Below are positions 44,501 to 53,623 of a stretch of 64,000 nucleotides of DNA, piece after piece. The DNA is from Flavobacterium sp. (GTDB lineage: Bacteria > Bacteroidota > Bacteroidia > Flavobacteriales > Flavobacteriaceae). Each line of letters opens with the position of its first letter. The stretch's first letter is position 1. The stretch is from the NCBI GenBank assembly GCA_014379405.1, contig JACMLU010000010.1, forward strand, positions 124,001 to 188,000, given 5' to 3'. The notes under the pieces were generated by a model, which did not search any database, was not told the DNA's origin, and was given only the letters and a program-made list of their open reading frames with translations. The translations under genes were made by a program, and so were the position numbers.

Positions 44501-45744
44501 AGAATAACGTTCCCATGAGCATAATTGGAGATAGTCATCGTTTGCGTCAGATATTGATTAACTTGATTGGTAATGCAGTTAAGTTTACGAATCAGGGAGA
44601 AGTTTTTCTGAAAATTACTCTTAATAATAGGACAGAGGATAGTTTTGATCTGAATTTTAACATCCTAGATACCGGAATTGGCATTCCTAAAGAAAAAGTC
44701 TCTCAATTATTTAAGGCATTTTCTCAAGTAGATTCTTCTTCTACCCGAAAATATCAAGGAACAGGCTTAGGTTTAGTTATCAGTGAACGGTTGATAAAAT
44801 TAATGGGAGGTGAAATTTCTGTGAGTAGTGAACTAGGCAAGGGTACCGATTTTAGCTTTAATTTAATATGTAAAGCAGGAAATGACATAAAAGAGATTGA
44901 AGAACCTTTTGACTCCAATGTAAATGAAGGTAAAAAAGTTCTGGTAATAGATGACAATCAAACTAATTTAACAATTATTAAATCCCAATTAGAACTTTGG
45001 AAGTTAGAACCCATTACAGTTAATTCAGGCCCACAGGCCTTTGAACTTATTTCTTCGGGAGACATTCAATTTGATTTAATCATTACAGATATGTTAATGC
45101 CAGAAATGAATGGTATATCCTTAGCAAAAGAAATAAAGAATATAATTCCAAACGTTCCCATTATTCTGCTAAGTTCCATAGGAGATGAGTCTAAGTCTAA
45201 ATATCCAGAGTTATTTAAAGAAGTATTGACTAAGCCCGTTAAACAATCACAATTTTATGCTCTGGTGCAAAAAGTACTACAATATTCTGATTCTAAAAAT
45301 AAGTTAGAAAGAGAAAAATCGAAACAAAAAGAACAGGAAAAAAAAGTTTTCTTTATAGAAACTTTTGCTAAGGATTATCCATTAGAGATACTCTTGGTTG
45401 AAGATAATTTGATTAACCAAAAACTAGCATTGTGGATATTAACCAAACTTGGCTATGTTCCAGGAATTGCCAATAACGGTAAAGAAGCGATTGAGTTGCT
45501 TGAAAAAAAAGAATATCAAGTAGTGCTGATGGATATTTTAATGCCTGAAATGGATGGATTCGAAGCAACCCATCATATCAGACAAAATCACAAATATCAA
45601 CCTGTAATAGTAGCCATGACTGCCAATGCACTTCCAGAAGATAAGGCAGAATGTTTAAAACAAGGAATGGACAATTATATTTCCAAGCCCATAGACTTTA
45701 ATGTTTTATTAAATATATTAAGGGAAGCTGCGGAAAGTATTTAA
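41599..45744 (+). CDS. Hybrid sensor histidine kinase with two propellers and two receiver domains
   Basis: The product has 1381 residues. A signal peptide (about 1-30) is followed by fourteen Reg_prop repeats of the form 'D..G..W.GT..GL..FD' to about residue 690, enough for two seven-bladed propellers. Then come a Y_Y_Y domain (about 700-790), one membrane helix ('[19 protein letters not shown]'), a coiled coil, HisKA with His near 875 ('[13 protein letters not shown]'), HATPase, receiver 1 (Asp near 1163, '[12 protein letters not shown]') and receiver 2 (Asp near 1311, '[12 protein letters not shown]'). There is no AraC helix-turn-helix, so this is not a one-piece HTCS polysaccharide regulator. 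It needs a separate output protein. No such gene is adjacent. Confidence 0.93.
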   Translation: MLNFNHLKSYSAVLILSSIQLFFIQGVAQNHSPEFKHLNSDNGLSQNQVNAILKDSKGFMWFATNEGINRYDGYSFLNYKNDPDDISSISNNIVTDIVEDEKGSIWIGSTKGLDRFDRKKGKFIHYWQKNKKNFSIKDLFLDHKNRLWIGTYDGLYLLDTQKGVFFEYRHNASKNSISNNLVNKITEDNQGNLWIGTNKGLNSLNPKTGHFISYESISGNNKSISADRIRSVYKDRRGNIWAGTQGKGIALFNPKTESFTNFQHDDTDIKSISHNDILSFAEDSKGNLWVGTENGGISVFDYTTRDFKHYKHDGYDNSSLSNNSIYCIYKDDINNMWVGTYSGGINFLPFYGDKFKLYRNRPDNENSLSNNQIYSITGDKKGIIWIGTDGGGLNRFDQEKQIFKSYTHNINDVNSVSNNYVFALLKIESDILGIGYHRGGFDRFNVKTGVFTPLSVDNNKEKNVLPISFRTIFLDRYGLLWLGSADRGLYVYDRKKDSYLWYKNNPEDVTSINANSIRDIEEDKVGNIFVSTNYGLDLFDRKTNRFIHYLNNPQDKNSISNDLVHSIFTDSKGNTWLGTGYGLNLFDAKTNSFKNFTTKNGLPSNTIQSILEDNEGYLWISTNNGLSKFDPIAKTFRNFGVSDGLQGNEFRHNCSYKAPDGQLFFGGANGLNSFYPKNIKDNTYIPPIYITGFQIFNKPINNLLKEEITQTKEITLNYKQSVFTFEFSALNFTLPEKNQYAYKLDGFDNEWNYVGTKRTATYTNLDAGQYVFHVIGSNNDGIWNKKGITLRVIITPPFWLTWWFKAIVILSTIGCVMGYFRFRTDALKKQRKKLEQQVKIKTKQLRQATKEEQKARKDAEKANQAKSLFLATMSHEIRTPMNGVVGMTYLLSETSLNDEQQKYLDVIRVSGEALLGVINDILDFSKIESGNMELDYHDFNLRQCVEQVLDIFSRKVAETNIDLVYQIENNVPMSIIGDSHRLRQILINLIGNAVKFTNQGEVFLKITLNNRTEDSFDLNFNILDTGIGIPKEKVSQLFKAFSQVDSSSTRKYQGTGLGLVISERLIKLMGGEISVSSELGKGTDFSFNLICKAGNDIKEIEEPFDSNVNEGKKVLVIDDNQTNLTIIKSQLELWKLEPITVNSGPQAFELISSGDIQFDLIITDMLMPEMNGISLAKEIKNIIPNVPIILLSSIGDESKSKYPELFKEVLTKPVKQSQFYALVQKVLQYSDSKNKLEREKSKQKEQEKKVFFIETFAKDYPLEILLVEDNLINQKLALWILTKLGYVPGIANNGKEAIELLEKKEYQVVLMDILMPEMDGFEATHHIRQNHKYQPVIVAMTANALPEDKAECLKQGMDNYISKPIDFNVLLNILREAAESI

Positions 45745-45890
45745 AAGTATTTCATAAGGGCGTATTGATGCGGTTTGACTTGGAGGATTCTATATTATTT
45801 CAGTGATTTCTTTATGGCAATTTTAATGTTTGAATTTCTCACAAGATTTCCATTAGAACCAATATTTTCAATACAATCAAAATACAAAAA

Positions 45891-46784
45891 TTACTTTTTC
45901 TTTAATTTCTCCTTAAAAAAATCAATGGTTTTCGTCCAAGACAAAGTTGCCGATTTCTCATCATATCGTGGAGTAGTGTTGTTGTGAAAACCGTGATTGA
46001 CACCCTCATAGAAATAAGCAGTATGTTCTACTTTGTTTTTCTTGAGAATGGTTTCAAAAGCGGGCCAGCCTTCGTTTACTCTTGTGTCTAAACTGCCGTA
46101 ATGTAACATAAGTGGAGTATTAATTTTTTCAGCATCTTCTGCAGTGGGTTGCCCTCCATAATATGGAACTGCTGCTGATAAAGTTGGAATTTTGACCGCC
46201 ATCATATTGGCAATCCAACCGCCAAAACAAAATCCAACCACGCCAACATAGCCGTTGCAATCTTTGTGGGATTTCAGATATTCGTAAGCCGCAATAAAGT
46301 CTTCCAACATTTCTTCACGAGTTCGTTTTTTTTGTAATTCTCTTCCGGCATCATCATTGCCAGGATAACCACCCAATGGCGACAAGGCATCAGGAGCCAA
46401 GGTTATAAAACCTTCGACAGCGGCTCTTCTTCCCACATCTTCGATATAGGGATTCAGTCCGCGGTTTTCGTGAACGACAATTATTCCAGGCAATTTTTTT
46501 TTAGTTTCGCTGGGTTGAGATAAAAGTCCTTTAATGCTTCCACCGCCTTTGGGAGATTCGTAAGTTATGAATCCAGATTTCAACCTTGGATCGTCTGGTT
46601 TGATAGTTATGGAATCCACGTAATTTGGTGTCATAAAACTAAGAAGCGACGGCAGCGTGAGACTTCCTACCGCAAAAATCGATAGTTTCTCGATGAATTG
46701 CCTTCTTTCAATTTTATTGTGTGCGTAGTCATCGTACAAGTCGAATACTTCTTGACTAATGTCTTCTTTAGTTAGTTTTTCCAT
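45891..46784 (-). CDS. Dienelactone hydrolase-family protein with Tat-like signal
   Basis: The ATG at 46784 (MEKLTKED) is preferred over 46808. The 297-residue product has a twin-arginine-like segment 'ERRQFIEKLSIFAVG' near residue 35, then the DLH fold: 'GIIVVHENRGLNPYIEDVGR', nucleophile elbow GFCFGG (Cys near 185), acid in 'HYGSLDTRVN' and His in 'YEGVNHGFHN'. The Cys/Asp/His triad is intact. Folded export to the periplasm is suggested by the Tat-like motif (inference). The substrate is unknown; dienelactones are not implied by context. Confidence 0.88.
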   Translation of the reverse strand: MEKLTKEDISQEVFDLYDDYAHNKIERRQFIEKLSIFAVGSLTLPSLLSFMTPNYVDSITIKPDDPRLKSGFITYESPKGGGSIKGLLSQPSETKKKLPGIIVVHENRGLNPYIEDVGRRAAVEGFITLAPDALSPLGGYPGNDDAGRELQKKRTREEMLEDFIAAYEYLKSHKDCNGYVGVVGFCFGGWIANMMAVKIPTLSAAVPYYGGQPTAEDAEKINTPLMLHYGSLDTRVNEGWPAFETILKKNKVEHTAYFYEGVNHGFHNNTTPRYDEKSATLSWTKTIDFFKEKLKKK

Positions 46785-46847
46785 GGCAGTTGTTTTTGGT
46801 GCCACCAATTTAGGAAATAAAATGATTGCTTGAAATCATTTTGTTTT

Positions 46848-47240
46848 TTATTCGGAAAAGGTATTCAAAATCATCATTGCTTTATTGACGTCTTTTTGGT
46901 CAACAAAAATATGGTCGTGATAAAATGCCGCAACAACATTGCAACTGATGCCATCGTCGGCAAGTGCTTTCGAAAAGGCAGCGGTTAAACCAACAGCTTC
47001 CAGCGACGAATGAACTGATAATGTAATCCAGGATGCAATAAATGAGTAGTCCAATATTAATTTGTCTGCGATTTCCCTTTTTAGAATCAGGGTGATTGCT
47101 TCTTTTTCCCTAAATAACATTTCTATTTCTTCCAGATTTATGTTTTCTAAATTTTTGCTTTCACAAAAGACATATTCACCTGAGTTGTGTACAGGCTTCA
47201 TACTTTTTAGCAATTTGTGCAATACTTTTTCTCCAGCCAT
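46848..47240 (-). CDS. ACT domain-containing protein
   Basis: The product has 130 residues. It matches the double-ACT-like family represented by 'EYVFCESKNLENINLEEIEM', 'AITLILKREIADKLILDYSF' and 'ASWITLSVHSSLEAVGLTAA', ending 'AAFYHDHIFVDQKDVNKAM'. ACT domains bind amino acids or other small effectors. Its target is unknown. It lies between a hydrolase and a Cys-cluster gene on the same strand, with 63-base and 45-base gaps. Confidence 0.82.
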   Translation of the reverse strand: MAGEKVLHKLLKSMKPVHNSGEYVFCESKNLENINLEEIEMLFREKEAITLILKREIADKLILDYSFIASWITLSVHSSLEAVGLTAAFSKALADDGISCNVVAAFYHDHIFVDQKDVNKAMMILNTFSE

Positions 47241-47285
47241 ATTTTTTAGGTTTCCTGCTTTTTAAATATAGCGAATTTCTCCACT

Positions 47286-47894
47286 TTAAGCAATATTCTC
47301 CAATCCACCTGGAAAAGGTCTGTAGGCGTAATAATGCAGGACTTCTTCTATGGCCATTTTCAAGGCTTCGTTTATGGGGATTATGGTAACGCCCATTTTG
47401 TAATCAATTTGCGCCAATTGCATATAATAATCGGTAAAAATAGGTACGTAAAGCCCTTTGCTGATGGCTTCTTCGGTATTGTTGTAGTTTTCCAGTTGGT
47501 CGTCTTTGATGATTTTGCATGTGGCCAATCGCAGTTTCCCGTATTTATCTCTGCTTGCGGCATAGCCAAAAAGACGGCATATTAATCCGCGATAGCGATA
47601 GTTGCTGCAACTTCCGTTGTATTCTTCCAAAAGGGCAAGTGGTCGGTAGATGTGGCAAGTCGAAATGGAAGAATTGTCTAATTCCAACAAGGTTTCTTCA
47701 GCCAGCCCATTCAAAAATAAATGAAAAGCCCAAGGCAAGAATTCCAATGGCGAGGCGTCAATGTCTGGTTTAGAACAGCATTTGCCACAGCCAGTAAGAC
47801 AATGTAAACTGGTTTCGGATTTGAAAGCAGTAATCTCCTTGTCAAGACGGTCGAATAATTCTTCTACCTGCCGAACCTTTTGTTCAATCGCCAT
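47286..47894 (-). CDS. YkgJ-type cysteine-cluster protein
   Basis: The product has 202 residues. The Cys pattern 'HCLTGCGKCCSKPDIDASPL' near residue 30 is followed by further Cys at 'STCHIYRPL', 'GSCSNYRYRGLICRLFGYA' and 'ATCKII'. This is the CxxxCxxCC-type zinc/iron-binding arrangement (UPF0153/YkgJ). Metal binding is expected; function is unknown. It is the most upstream gene of a minus-strand series of three. Confidence 0.85.
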   Translation of the reverse strand: MAIEQKVRQVEELFDRLDKEITAFKSETSLHCLTGCGKCCSKPDIDASPLEFLPWAFHLFLNGLAEETLLELDNSSISTCHIYRPLALLEEYNGSCSNYRYRGLICRLFGYAASRDKYGKLRLATCKIIKDDQLENYNNTEEAISKGLYVPIFTDYYMQLAQIDYKMGVTIIPINEALKMAIEEVLHYYAYRPFPGGLENIA

Positions 47895-48149
47895 GTTTTT
47901 TGGTAAGGTAGGCTATTAAAAACGGCTGATACCATAATATCCAATTACTTGCGATTTTAAATAACTGAACATCAAAATATAAAAGCTAAATGCAGCAGTT
48001 GTATTTTTAATTTCATATTTTAAGGGCTAAAAAAAATCAATACAAGGTTTTTTGGATGAATAAAAAGTAAATATATAATTTAAACTGAATAATTTGCTTT
48101 TAAATGTAAATGAAACACTTTAAATATTAGGTGGTATGTAATTATTTGT

Positions 48150-48176
48150 TACTTTTGCTTAAACGTTAAAGCAAAA
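48150..48176 (+). promoter_or_regulatory. -7 box and LacI-type operator at the lacI-family gene start
   Basis: TACTTTTG (48150-48157) fits the -7 element. A near-perfect 24-base palindrome (48153-48176) with centre AACGTT overlaps it and ends on the A of the start codon. Only one symmetric pair of positions deviates. A central CpG palindrome is typical of LacI-family operators, so autorepression is likely. Confidence 0.7.
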
Positions 48177-49177
48177 TGGCTCGTAAAACTTCATTAAAGG
48201 ATATTGCAAACAAAGTAGGAGTTTCAGCCAGTCTAGTTTCGTATGTTCTAAACAACAAAGATAAAGAAAATAGGGTAGGTAAAGCAACTGCAGATAAAAT
48301 TAGAAAAGCGGCCAAAGAGCTTAATTATTTTCCGAATTTAAATGCCAGAAGTTTAAAAACCAATATTTCTCATACCATTGGGCTCATTGTAGCCGATATT
48401 TCTAATCCCTTTTTTTCGAGTTTGGCACGAACTATCGAAGACGAAGCTTATGCTCGAAATTATACAGTGATATTTGGTTCTTCCGATGAAAATAAAGACA
48501 AATTCATAAAAGTATTGGATTTTCTAAGTACCCGTCAAGTAGATGGGTTTATTGTGGCCTCTCCTGAAGAATCTAGAGATGCGGTTTTGGGTATAAAAGA
48601 ATCCAATGTGCCTTTGGTGTTAATTGACCGTTATTTTTCGGATATCGTTGTCAATACGGTTATGGTGGACAATTTTAAAGCCTCATTTGAAGCTACGAAT
48701 CATTTGTTGAATAAGGGACACCAAAAAATTGGTGCCATCGTTTATGAATCCACACTTTTGCATTATCAGGATAGATGTAATGGCTATCTAGAAGCCATGA
48801 AGCAAACCGGTATTGTTGATAAAGCACAATTTTTATCAAAGGTCAATCATCAAACTATGCAAATTGAAATAAAAGAAGCGGTGCGAAAGTTGATTTTTGA
48901 AGATAAAGTTACTGCTATCTATTTTGCAACCAATACTATTGCCACCGAAGGTTTGAAACAAATTAAAAATTTTGGGAAGAAAATCCAAGAAGAAATTGAC
49001 GTGCTTGCCTTTGACGAAAATTTGATTTTTCAATTTTTGGATGTTCACATTCCTTTTATGAGCCAACCTATCAAAAAAATGGGGCAGGAGGCGGTTCGTA
49101 TTTTGATAGACCAGATTGAAAATAAAGATCAAGGAGTTATCAATGTTCTCTTGAAGGCAAAATTGGAAACAAAATAG
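48176..49177 (+). CDS. LacI-family transcriptional regulator
   Basis: The product has 333 residues. The helix-turn-helix and hinge are at the N-terminus ('TSLKDIANKVGVSASLVSYV', 'AAKELNYFPNLNARSLKT'), followed by the periplasmic-binding-protein-like effector domain ('HTIGLIVADISNPFFSSLAR', 'VDGFIVASPEE', 'ISQPIKKMGQEAVRILIDQI'-type end). The leader is very short, about 13-20 bases from the presumed transcription start. It probably regulates the aldolase gene 32 bases downstream and perhaps the nearby transporter. The sugar effector is unknown. Confidence 0.93.
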   Translation: MARKTSLKDIANKVGVSASLVSYVLNNKDKENRVGKATADKIRKAAKELNYFPNLNARSLKTNISHTIGLIVADISNPFFSSLARTIEDEAYARNYTVIFGSSDENKDKFIKVLDFLSTRQVDGFIVASPEESRDAVLGIKESNVPLVLIDRYFSDIVVNTVMVDNFKASFEATNHLLNKGHQKIGAIVYESTLLHYQDRCNGYLEAMKQTGIVDKAQFLSKVNHQTMQIEIKEAVRKLIFEDKVTAIYFATNTIATEGLKQIKNFGKKIQEEIDVLAFDENLIFQFLDVHIPFMSQPIKKMGQEAVRILIDQIENKDQGVINVLLKAKLETK

Positions 49178-49209
49178 AAATTAAAATATATAAATAAAAT
49201 TATAGCATA

Positions 49210-50142
49210 ATGGCAACACAAACAAATAAACCAGCTTTTAGTGGAATTATCCCCCCAATGGTAACTCCTTTGTTATCAGATAATCTTTCATTAGATCTTG
49301 AAGGAGTGAAGCATTTGGTAGAGCATTTGGTTTCGGGAGGTGTTCATGGGATTTTTATTCTGGGTACTACAGGTGAATCAACTAGTTTAAGTTACAAAAC
49401 AAGAGAACAACTCATTGTTGAAAGCTGTAAAGCAGTGAATGGTAGAGTTCCAGTTTTCGTTGGAATCACGGATACTTCTATCGAGGAAAGTGTTCATCTA
49501 GCTTTAATTGCGAAAAACGCAGGAGCTGCTGCTGTAGTGGCAGCACCGCCTTATTACTATGGTTTAGGTCAGGAGGAATTATATAAATATTACTGGAGTT
49601 TAGCAGAACAAGTGAGCTTGCCGCTTTTCTTGTACAATATGCCTTCACATACCAAAATAAACATCGACGTTAAAACGGTGGTTCGTTTAGCCGAACATCC
49701 AAATATCATTGGGTTGAAAGACAGTTCGGCCAATGCGGTTTATTTTCAATCGCTTTGTTATTTATTGAAAACCAATTTCAGTCTTTTGGTTGGACCGGAA
49801 GAAATTACTGCCGAAACTGTTTTAATGGGAGGACACGGAGGTGTTAATGGAGGTGCGAATCTTTTTCCGAAATTATACGTAGCCTTATACAATGCTGCAT
49901 TAGCCAAAGATTTTGCTCGAATTCAAGAGTTGCAAAACTTGGTAATGGAAATCAGTACTAGAATATACACCGTGGGTTCCTATGGTTCCAGTTATTTGAA
50001 AGGACTGAAAGGAGCCTTGTCAGCATTGGGAATTATCAACGGAAATATTGCTCCGCCTTTTACCACTTTCGATGAAAAAGAAATGACGAAAGTAATTGCA
50101 AACATCAAGGAAATTGAAGTTATGGTTGCAAAAGTTTTGTAA
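49210..50142 (+). CDS. Dihydrodipicolinate synthase/NAL-family aldolase
   Basis: The 310-residue TIM barrel has 'GTTGEST' (residues about 53-59), the Schiff-base Lys in 'IIGLKDSSAN' and the Tyr of 'LFLYNMPSHTKI'. It belongs to the DapA/NanA class I aldolases. The context (LacI regulator, MFS sugar-acid-like transporter, fucI nearby) argues for cleavage of a 2-keto-3-deoxy sugar acid to pyruvate and an aldehyde, not lysine biosynthesis; this is inference. It is transcribed with the LacI gene. Confidence 0.88.
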   Translation: MATQTNKPAFSGIIPPMVTPLLSDNLSLDLEGVKHLVEHLVSGGVHGIFILGTTGESTSLSYKTREQLIVESCKAVNGRVPVFVGITDTSIEESVHLALIAKNAGAAAVVAAPPYYYGLGQEELYKYYWSLAEQVSLPLFLYNMPSHTKINIDVKTVVRLAEHPNIIGLKDSSANAVYFQSLCYLLKTNFSLLVGPEEITAETVLMGGHGGVNGGANLFPKLYVALYNAALAKDFARIQELQNLVMEISTRIYTVGSYGSSYLKGLKGALSALGIINGNIAPPFTTFDEKEMTKVIANIKEIEVMVAKVL

Positions 50143-50175
50143 TTTAGTATACTGAAAAATATAAAAATTAACCAT

Positions 50176-50230
50176 ATAAGGCAAATAAGGCCATTTAAGT
50201 TTTTAACTTATATGACCTTATTTGCCTTAT
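50176..50230. terminator. Long bidirectional terminator/inverted repeat
   Basis: ATAAGGCAAATAAGG (50176-50190) and its perfect complement (50216-50230) enclose a further TTAAGT/ACTTA pairing, between the convergent aldolase and MFS genes. Confidence 0.75.
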
Positions 50231-50260
50231 ACAGTTTAAATAGTCAGGGATTTATAAATG

Positions 50261-51529
50261 TTATTTAGAAGGAACAATGTCTTCCGTCATATTTACCGTT
50301 TTCGGGTTTAATGTCGTTAATTGCAAAACAATGGCAACCACCACAACGATAATCAACAATACGAAAACACGTCCCATTCCTCCATTGTCGGCGGCTTTTC
50401 CTAAATATTCCGTTATAACTGCTCCTGCAGAAATCCCGACAAAGTTCATAATTCCATATCCAGTGGCACGATAACGTGGTGATACAAACTGGCAAAGAAT
50501 AGGCATATTGTTGGTGTCAAAGATTCCAAAACCAAGACCAAAGAGCATTCCGCCAACGATAATGGCCTCGATACTGCTGCCATTACCCAATAAAAATAGT
50601 GCTGGAATTGTAAGAGTCAAGCCGATTACGCTGGTGTAGATTCTTCCTTTAAGACTTCGCATCACCCATTTATCAGAAATAACACCACCAATTAAAACCC
50701 CAACAAACGATGACATTGCGATGGTCACCGTGGCAATTGGACCGGCAAGAGCCATATCCATATCCAGTTTTTCGGAAAACAAAGTTGGCAACCAGTTTTT
50801 GGCAGCCCAACCCGGTAAACTTGGAGCCGAGAAATAAAAGAGCAAAACCCAAAAAGAGATATTCCCGAACAACATACCCAATCCCTTGAACATTTGCCTA
50901 AATTCGGTTTTTATCGATAATTTTTGAGAGGTATCAAAAGTGTAAGCTTTCTTTTCTTTGATGAAAAAAATTAAAATAATGCTGTAAATAACGCCAATCA
51001 GACCAACGGTATGAAAGGTAAAATGCCATGAAAATTGTTGAGAAACCGTGGCGCCAAATCCACCCAAAGCTTGACCCAAGTAGATTCCGGTAGTGTGAAT
51101 GCCTATCGCAAAAGAACGGGTGTTCCCTTGGTGATAATCGGCAATGAGCGATAAAGCGGCAGGAATATAAAAAGCCTCGCTAACTCCCATAATGGCACGC
51201 AATATATAGATTTGGTTGAAAGTGGTCGCATAACCCATGGCCATCGTAACGCCAGACCAAACAAAAAGACTGCAAACAATCAAATTCTTTCGATTCATCC
51301 TGTCGGCAATTATTCCGGAAATAGGACTCATCAAGGCATAAATCCAAAGGAAAATGGCCATCAGCATTCCAAAGTTTTCGGCTTTGGCCAACTCAGGAAT
51401 GTCAATCATCATCGAGGATTTCATAGTGGAAAGCATCTGGCGATCCAGATAATTCAACAAGGCTACGAACCACAATAAACCTACAACTATCCAAGGATAG
51501 GACTTTTTTTCATTCAATTTCGCAATCAT
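50261..51529 (-). CDS. MFS transporter, anion:cation symporter-like
   Basis: This 422-residue protein has twelve predicted helices. The family N-terminus is 'YPWIVVGLLWFVALLNYLDR', followed by 'MLSTMKSSMM' and the loop 'SGIIADRMNRKNLI'. The pattern is that of the ACS subfamily, which moves hexuronates, galactarate and similar organic anions with protons or sodium. It converges on the aldolase gene, suggesting uptake of the sugar acid that the aldolase pathway uses (inference). Confidence 0.88.
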   Translation of the reverse strand: MIAKLNEKKSYPWIVVGLLWFVALLNYLDRQMLSTMKSSMMIDIPELAKAENFGMLMAIFLWIYALMSPISGIIADRMNRKNLIVCSLFVWSGVTMAMGYATTFNQIYILRAIMGVSEAFYIPAALSLIADYHQGNTRSFAIGIHTTGIYLGQALGGFGATVSQQFSWHFTFHTVGLIGVIYSIILIFFIKEKKAYTFDTSQKLSIKTEFRQMFKGLGMLFGNISFWVLLFYFSAPSLPGWAAKNWLPTLFSEKLDMDMALAGPIATVTIAMSSFVGVLIGGVISDKWVMRSLKGRIYTSVIGLTLTIPALFLLGNGSSIEAIIVGGMLFGLGFGIFDTNNMPILCQFVSPRYRATGYGIMNFVGISAGAVITEYLGKAADNGGMGRVFVLLIIVVVVAIVLQLTTLNPKTVNMTEDIVPSK

Positions 51530-51639
51530 AAATATCTTTATATAAAAAAGTTCTAATATACGATTTCAAATGAAACCTTTTACTGACTATTATCATATTT
51601 TATGGTGTAAAATCAGCGTTTTTGTGTATTTGTCAACAA

Positions 51640-51966
51640 TTAATGCGACACCGATTTCAGTCCGATTATGGAACCGATAAGTGTGGTGATAAAGAAAATT
51701 CGCCAGAACGTGGCCGGCTCTTTGAATACAAAAATTCCCATCAATACGGTTCCAACGGCTCCAATTCCGGTCCAAACGGCATAAGCGGTTCCTATGGGCA
51801 AAGTCTGGGTGGTTTTGACCAATAAAACCATGCTGATAATCAATGCAACCAAGAAACCAGCATACCACCAATACATCTCGCTTCCGTTGGTTTCTTTGGC
51901 TTTTCCCAAGCAAGAGGCAAAGGCCACTTCAAATAATCCGGCAATAATCAATAGTATCCAATTCAT
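51640..51966 (-). CDS. sugE: SMR-family exporter, SugE/Gdx subtype
   Basis: The ATG at 51966 (MNWILLIIAGLFEVAFASCL) is chosen; 8 further upstream residues lack similarity. The 108-residue product has four helices and the essential Glu14 in 'AGLFEVAFA'. The Gdx-type sequence 'TLPIGTAYAVWTGIGAVGTV' and ending 'IIGLKSVSH' place it with guanidinium exporters and apart from EmrE/QacE drug pumps. The guanidinium assignment comes from the subtype. No known guanidine riboswitch is recognised upstream, but a foldable element is present. Confidence 0.88.
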   Translation of the reverse strand: MNWILLIIAGLFEVAFASCLGKAKETNGSEMYWWYAGFLVALIISMVLLVKTTQTLPIGTAYAVWTGIGAVGTVLMGIFVFKEPATFWRIFFITTLIGSIIGLKSVSH

Positions 51967-52001
51967 TTTTTTTATATTTTGATAAATCAATTTAACTAAG
52001 G

Positions 52002-52141
52002 CGTCAGTTCGAGTGTTTTATTAAAAAATGCGATAGCTTTTTTTGATAAAATGTATCGAGAACCCTTATGGTGTAAACTTCTCGATACAATTTTGAATAG
52101 TAAAGCTGTCGCATTACCATTCAAAATCACTCGAAGAGACG
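52002..52141. ncRNA. Foldable nested stem element with an alternative pairing, upstream of sugE
   Basis: Three coaxial pairings are visible: 52002-52015 with 52128-52141 (CGTC-ag-TTCGAGTG, two mismatches), 52027-52040 with 52102-52115 (14 bp, one wobble), and 52052-52062 with 52079-52089 (TGTATCGAGAA, perfect). An alternative hairpin is possible between ATTTTGAATAGT (52090-52101) and ACCATTCAAAAT (52115-52126, one mismatch). It would enclose and disrupt the middle stem. The element lies in the 5' region of sugE on the minus strand and just after the DUF3826 gene. It could be a cis-regulatory RNA, a terminator or a palindromic mobile repeat; the sequence alone does not decide. Confidence 0.45.
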
Positions 52142-52201
52142 GTATCCTTGAATAACAGTTTTTGCAACCGTTATTTTCATTTCAATGTCATTTTGTAAAA
52201 T

Positions 52202-52918
52202 TTATTTACCCGATTTTTCAGCTGCTTTTTTTGCTTTTATGGCATCCGTGAAAGCTTTGTACATCTGCTTCCAGTTGCGACCATTGTTGTTGAGATATTG
52301 CTCCGATTTTGTTTTATAAATTTCGAAGATGGCCGATATTTGTTTCATGCTCTTGTAATCGACAGCTTGTTCGCGGGCTAGTTTCATGAACTTGAGAATC
52401 GTTTCCTCTTCCAAAGCCGTCATGTTCGGAACGATGGATTTGTAACCTGCCATGGTAAATTGCACTTTTCCAATGGTATATTTATCCAAAACATTTTCCA
52501 CTTGTTCCTCGGTCAAGTCTTTGCGAAGTCCAGCCAGCAGGTTTTCGTGCACTGTTTTTGGCATAGAGGACTGGGTGATAATCTGTCTTTCCAAGTCGCT
52601 GAGTTGTTGTCCCGTGGTTGGATTAATTCCAGCAGGCACGATAGTGCCGGGATGTTCGTTGTTCCAGTCGCGAACTGCTTTCAAGTGGGTAACGATTACG
52701 GTTTGCAGTCTTTGTTCTTTTGCGGCATCGTTCAGATTCAAGGAGGCAACCCATTCGCCGGCTTTCTTTTCTTGTTCCAGATTGGAATTGGCTAGTTTTT
52801 CTTCTTGGGTCAATTCCTTTTTAGGGCTTTGTTGCGGATTCGTTTGTTCCTGTGCGAAAGTGGTGTTGGAAAGGAATAATGCGAATAGTGCTGCGGTTAT
52901 GAGGGTTTTATTTTTCAT
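52202..52918 (-). CDS. DUF3826 exported protein
   Basis: The product has 238 residues with a signal peptide (to about residue 22, 'LFLSNTTFAQ'). The DUF3826 body follows: 'AGEWVASLNLNDAAKEQRLQ', 'TVIVTHLKAVRDWNNEHPGT', 'VENVLDKYTIGKVQFTMAGY' and 'RNWKQMYKAFTDAI'. In Bacteroidota the family is found in loci for pectin or rhamnogalacturonan use; its activity is unknown. Here it neighbours fucI only across two accessory genes. Confidence 0.85.
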   Translation of the reverse strand: MKNKTLITAALFALFLSNTTFAQEQTNPQQSPKKELTQEEKLANSNLEQEKKAGEWVASLNLNDAAKEQRLQTVIVTHLKAVRDWNNEHPGTIVPAGINPTTGQQLSDLERQIITQSSMPKTVHENLLAGLRKDLTEEQVENVLDKYTIGKVQFTMAGYKSIVPNMTALEEETILKFMKLAREQAVDYKSMKQISAIFEIYKTKSEQYLNNNGRNWKQMYKAFTDAIKAKKAAEKSGK

Positions 52919-52933
52919 GAGTGTTGATTGAGT

Positions 52934-53623
52934 TTAATGGTTTTTTATTAAATGCTCACTTTGATAGTTCATTTTCATATGTTTTCGATTTATCATTTCT
53001 TTATTGGTAGTTTCAATTAGTAAATTATCGAGTTGTCTAGGATTTAATAATACATTAAACCGCTCATTAATTATTTCTCTGAGATAGATACATTTATAAA
53101 AAAAGTTTGAATATTCTCTATCTGTATTTTCTCTGTCTGTTAAAACTTGTAATTCTTTTGGAAGTTTTTTTACAAATAGGCGCATTGCAGAAACGGCTCT
53201 TGTGTCATAAATGAAAAACAATTCCGGTAAATGAAAATGTAAATATTTTGAACTAAATGAACGCTTTTCAAGGTTAGTAATTTTAAATAAGAGTTGTGTT
53301 AAATAGTTATGAGCATCAATTATTTTAGGTATACTTTCAATTGAAATTATCTTATGTTTATTGAGGTTTGTTATGTAATCGTCAATTTTTGACTCATAAA
53401 AAGCAGGAGCAACAATGTCTAGATAAAAATTGTCATTTATTTCACTTTTGTTTTTTCGTCGTTCAATTGCTGCTGCATAAGCTCTGCCAATGAGCAATGT
53501 CTTTGCTAATATTTTTTCGTTTGTGTCGTGTGTGAAATTTGTCAAGCAAAGGTCATATAAAACTTTGTTTGCTAAGTCCCACTCATTTGTCTTCTGGCAA
53601 TCATCTATTTGTTTTGAAGTCAT
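52934..53623 (-). CDS. Hypothetical accessory protein A
   Basis: The product has 229 residues, predominantly alpha-helical, with no signal or membrane segment. Notable stretches are 'KTLLIGRAYAAAIERRKNKS' and 'SSKYLHFHLPELFFIYDTRA'. The second recalls the helix-rich bodies of uncharacterised proteins in variable genome regions, but I cannot name a family. The gene is more A/T-rich than the adjacent metabolic genes. With gene B (53712-54380) it forms a two-gene block between DUF3826 and fucI that looks inserted. Confidence 0.6.
   Translation of the reverse strand: MTSKQIDDCQKTNEWDLANKVLYDLCLTNFTHDTNEKILAKTLLIGRAYAAAIERRKNKSEINDNFYLDIVAPAFYESKIDDYITNLNKHKIISIESIPKIIDAHNYLTQLLFKITNLEKRSFSSKYLHFHLPELFFIYDTRAVSAMRLFVKKLPKELQVLTDRENTDREYSNFFYKCIYLREIINERFNVLLNPRQLDNLLIETTNKEMINRKHMKMNYQSEHLIKNH

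Noticed and set aside
41599..45744. Classical HTCS one-component hybrid regulator
   Set aside because: No AraC-type helix-turn-helix follows the receiver domains; the C-terminus is a second receiver.
51967..52201. Guanidine riboswitch before sugE
   Set aside because: The conserved elements I know for guanidine-I, -II and -III classes are not visible; the region is reported only as an unclassified foldable element.
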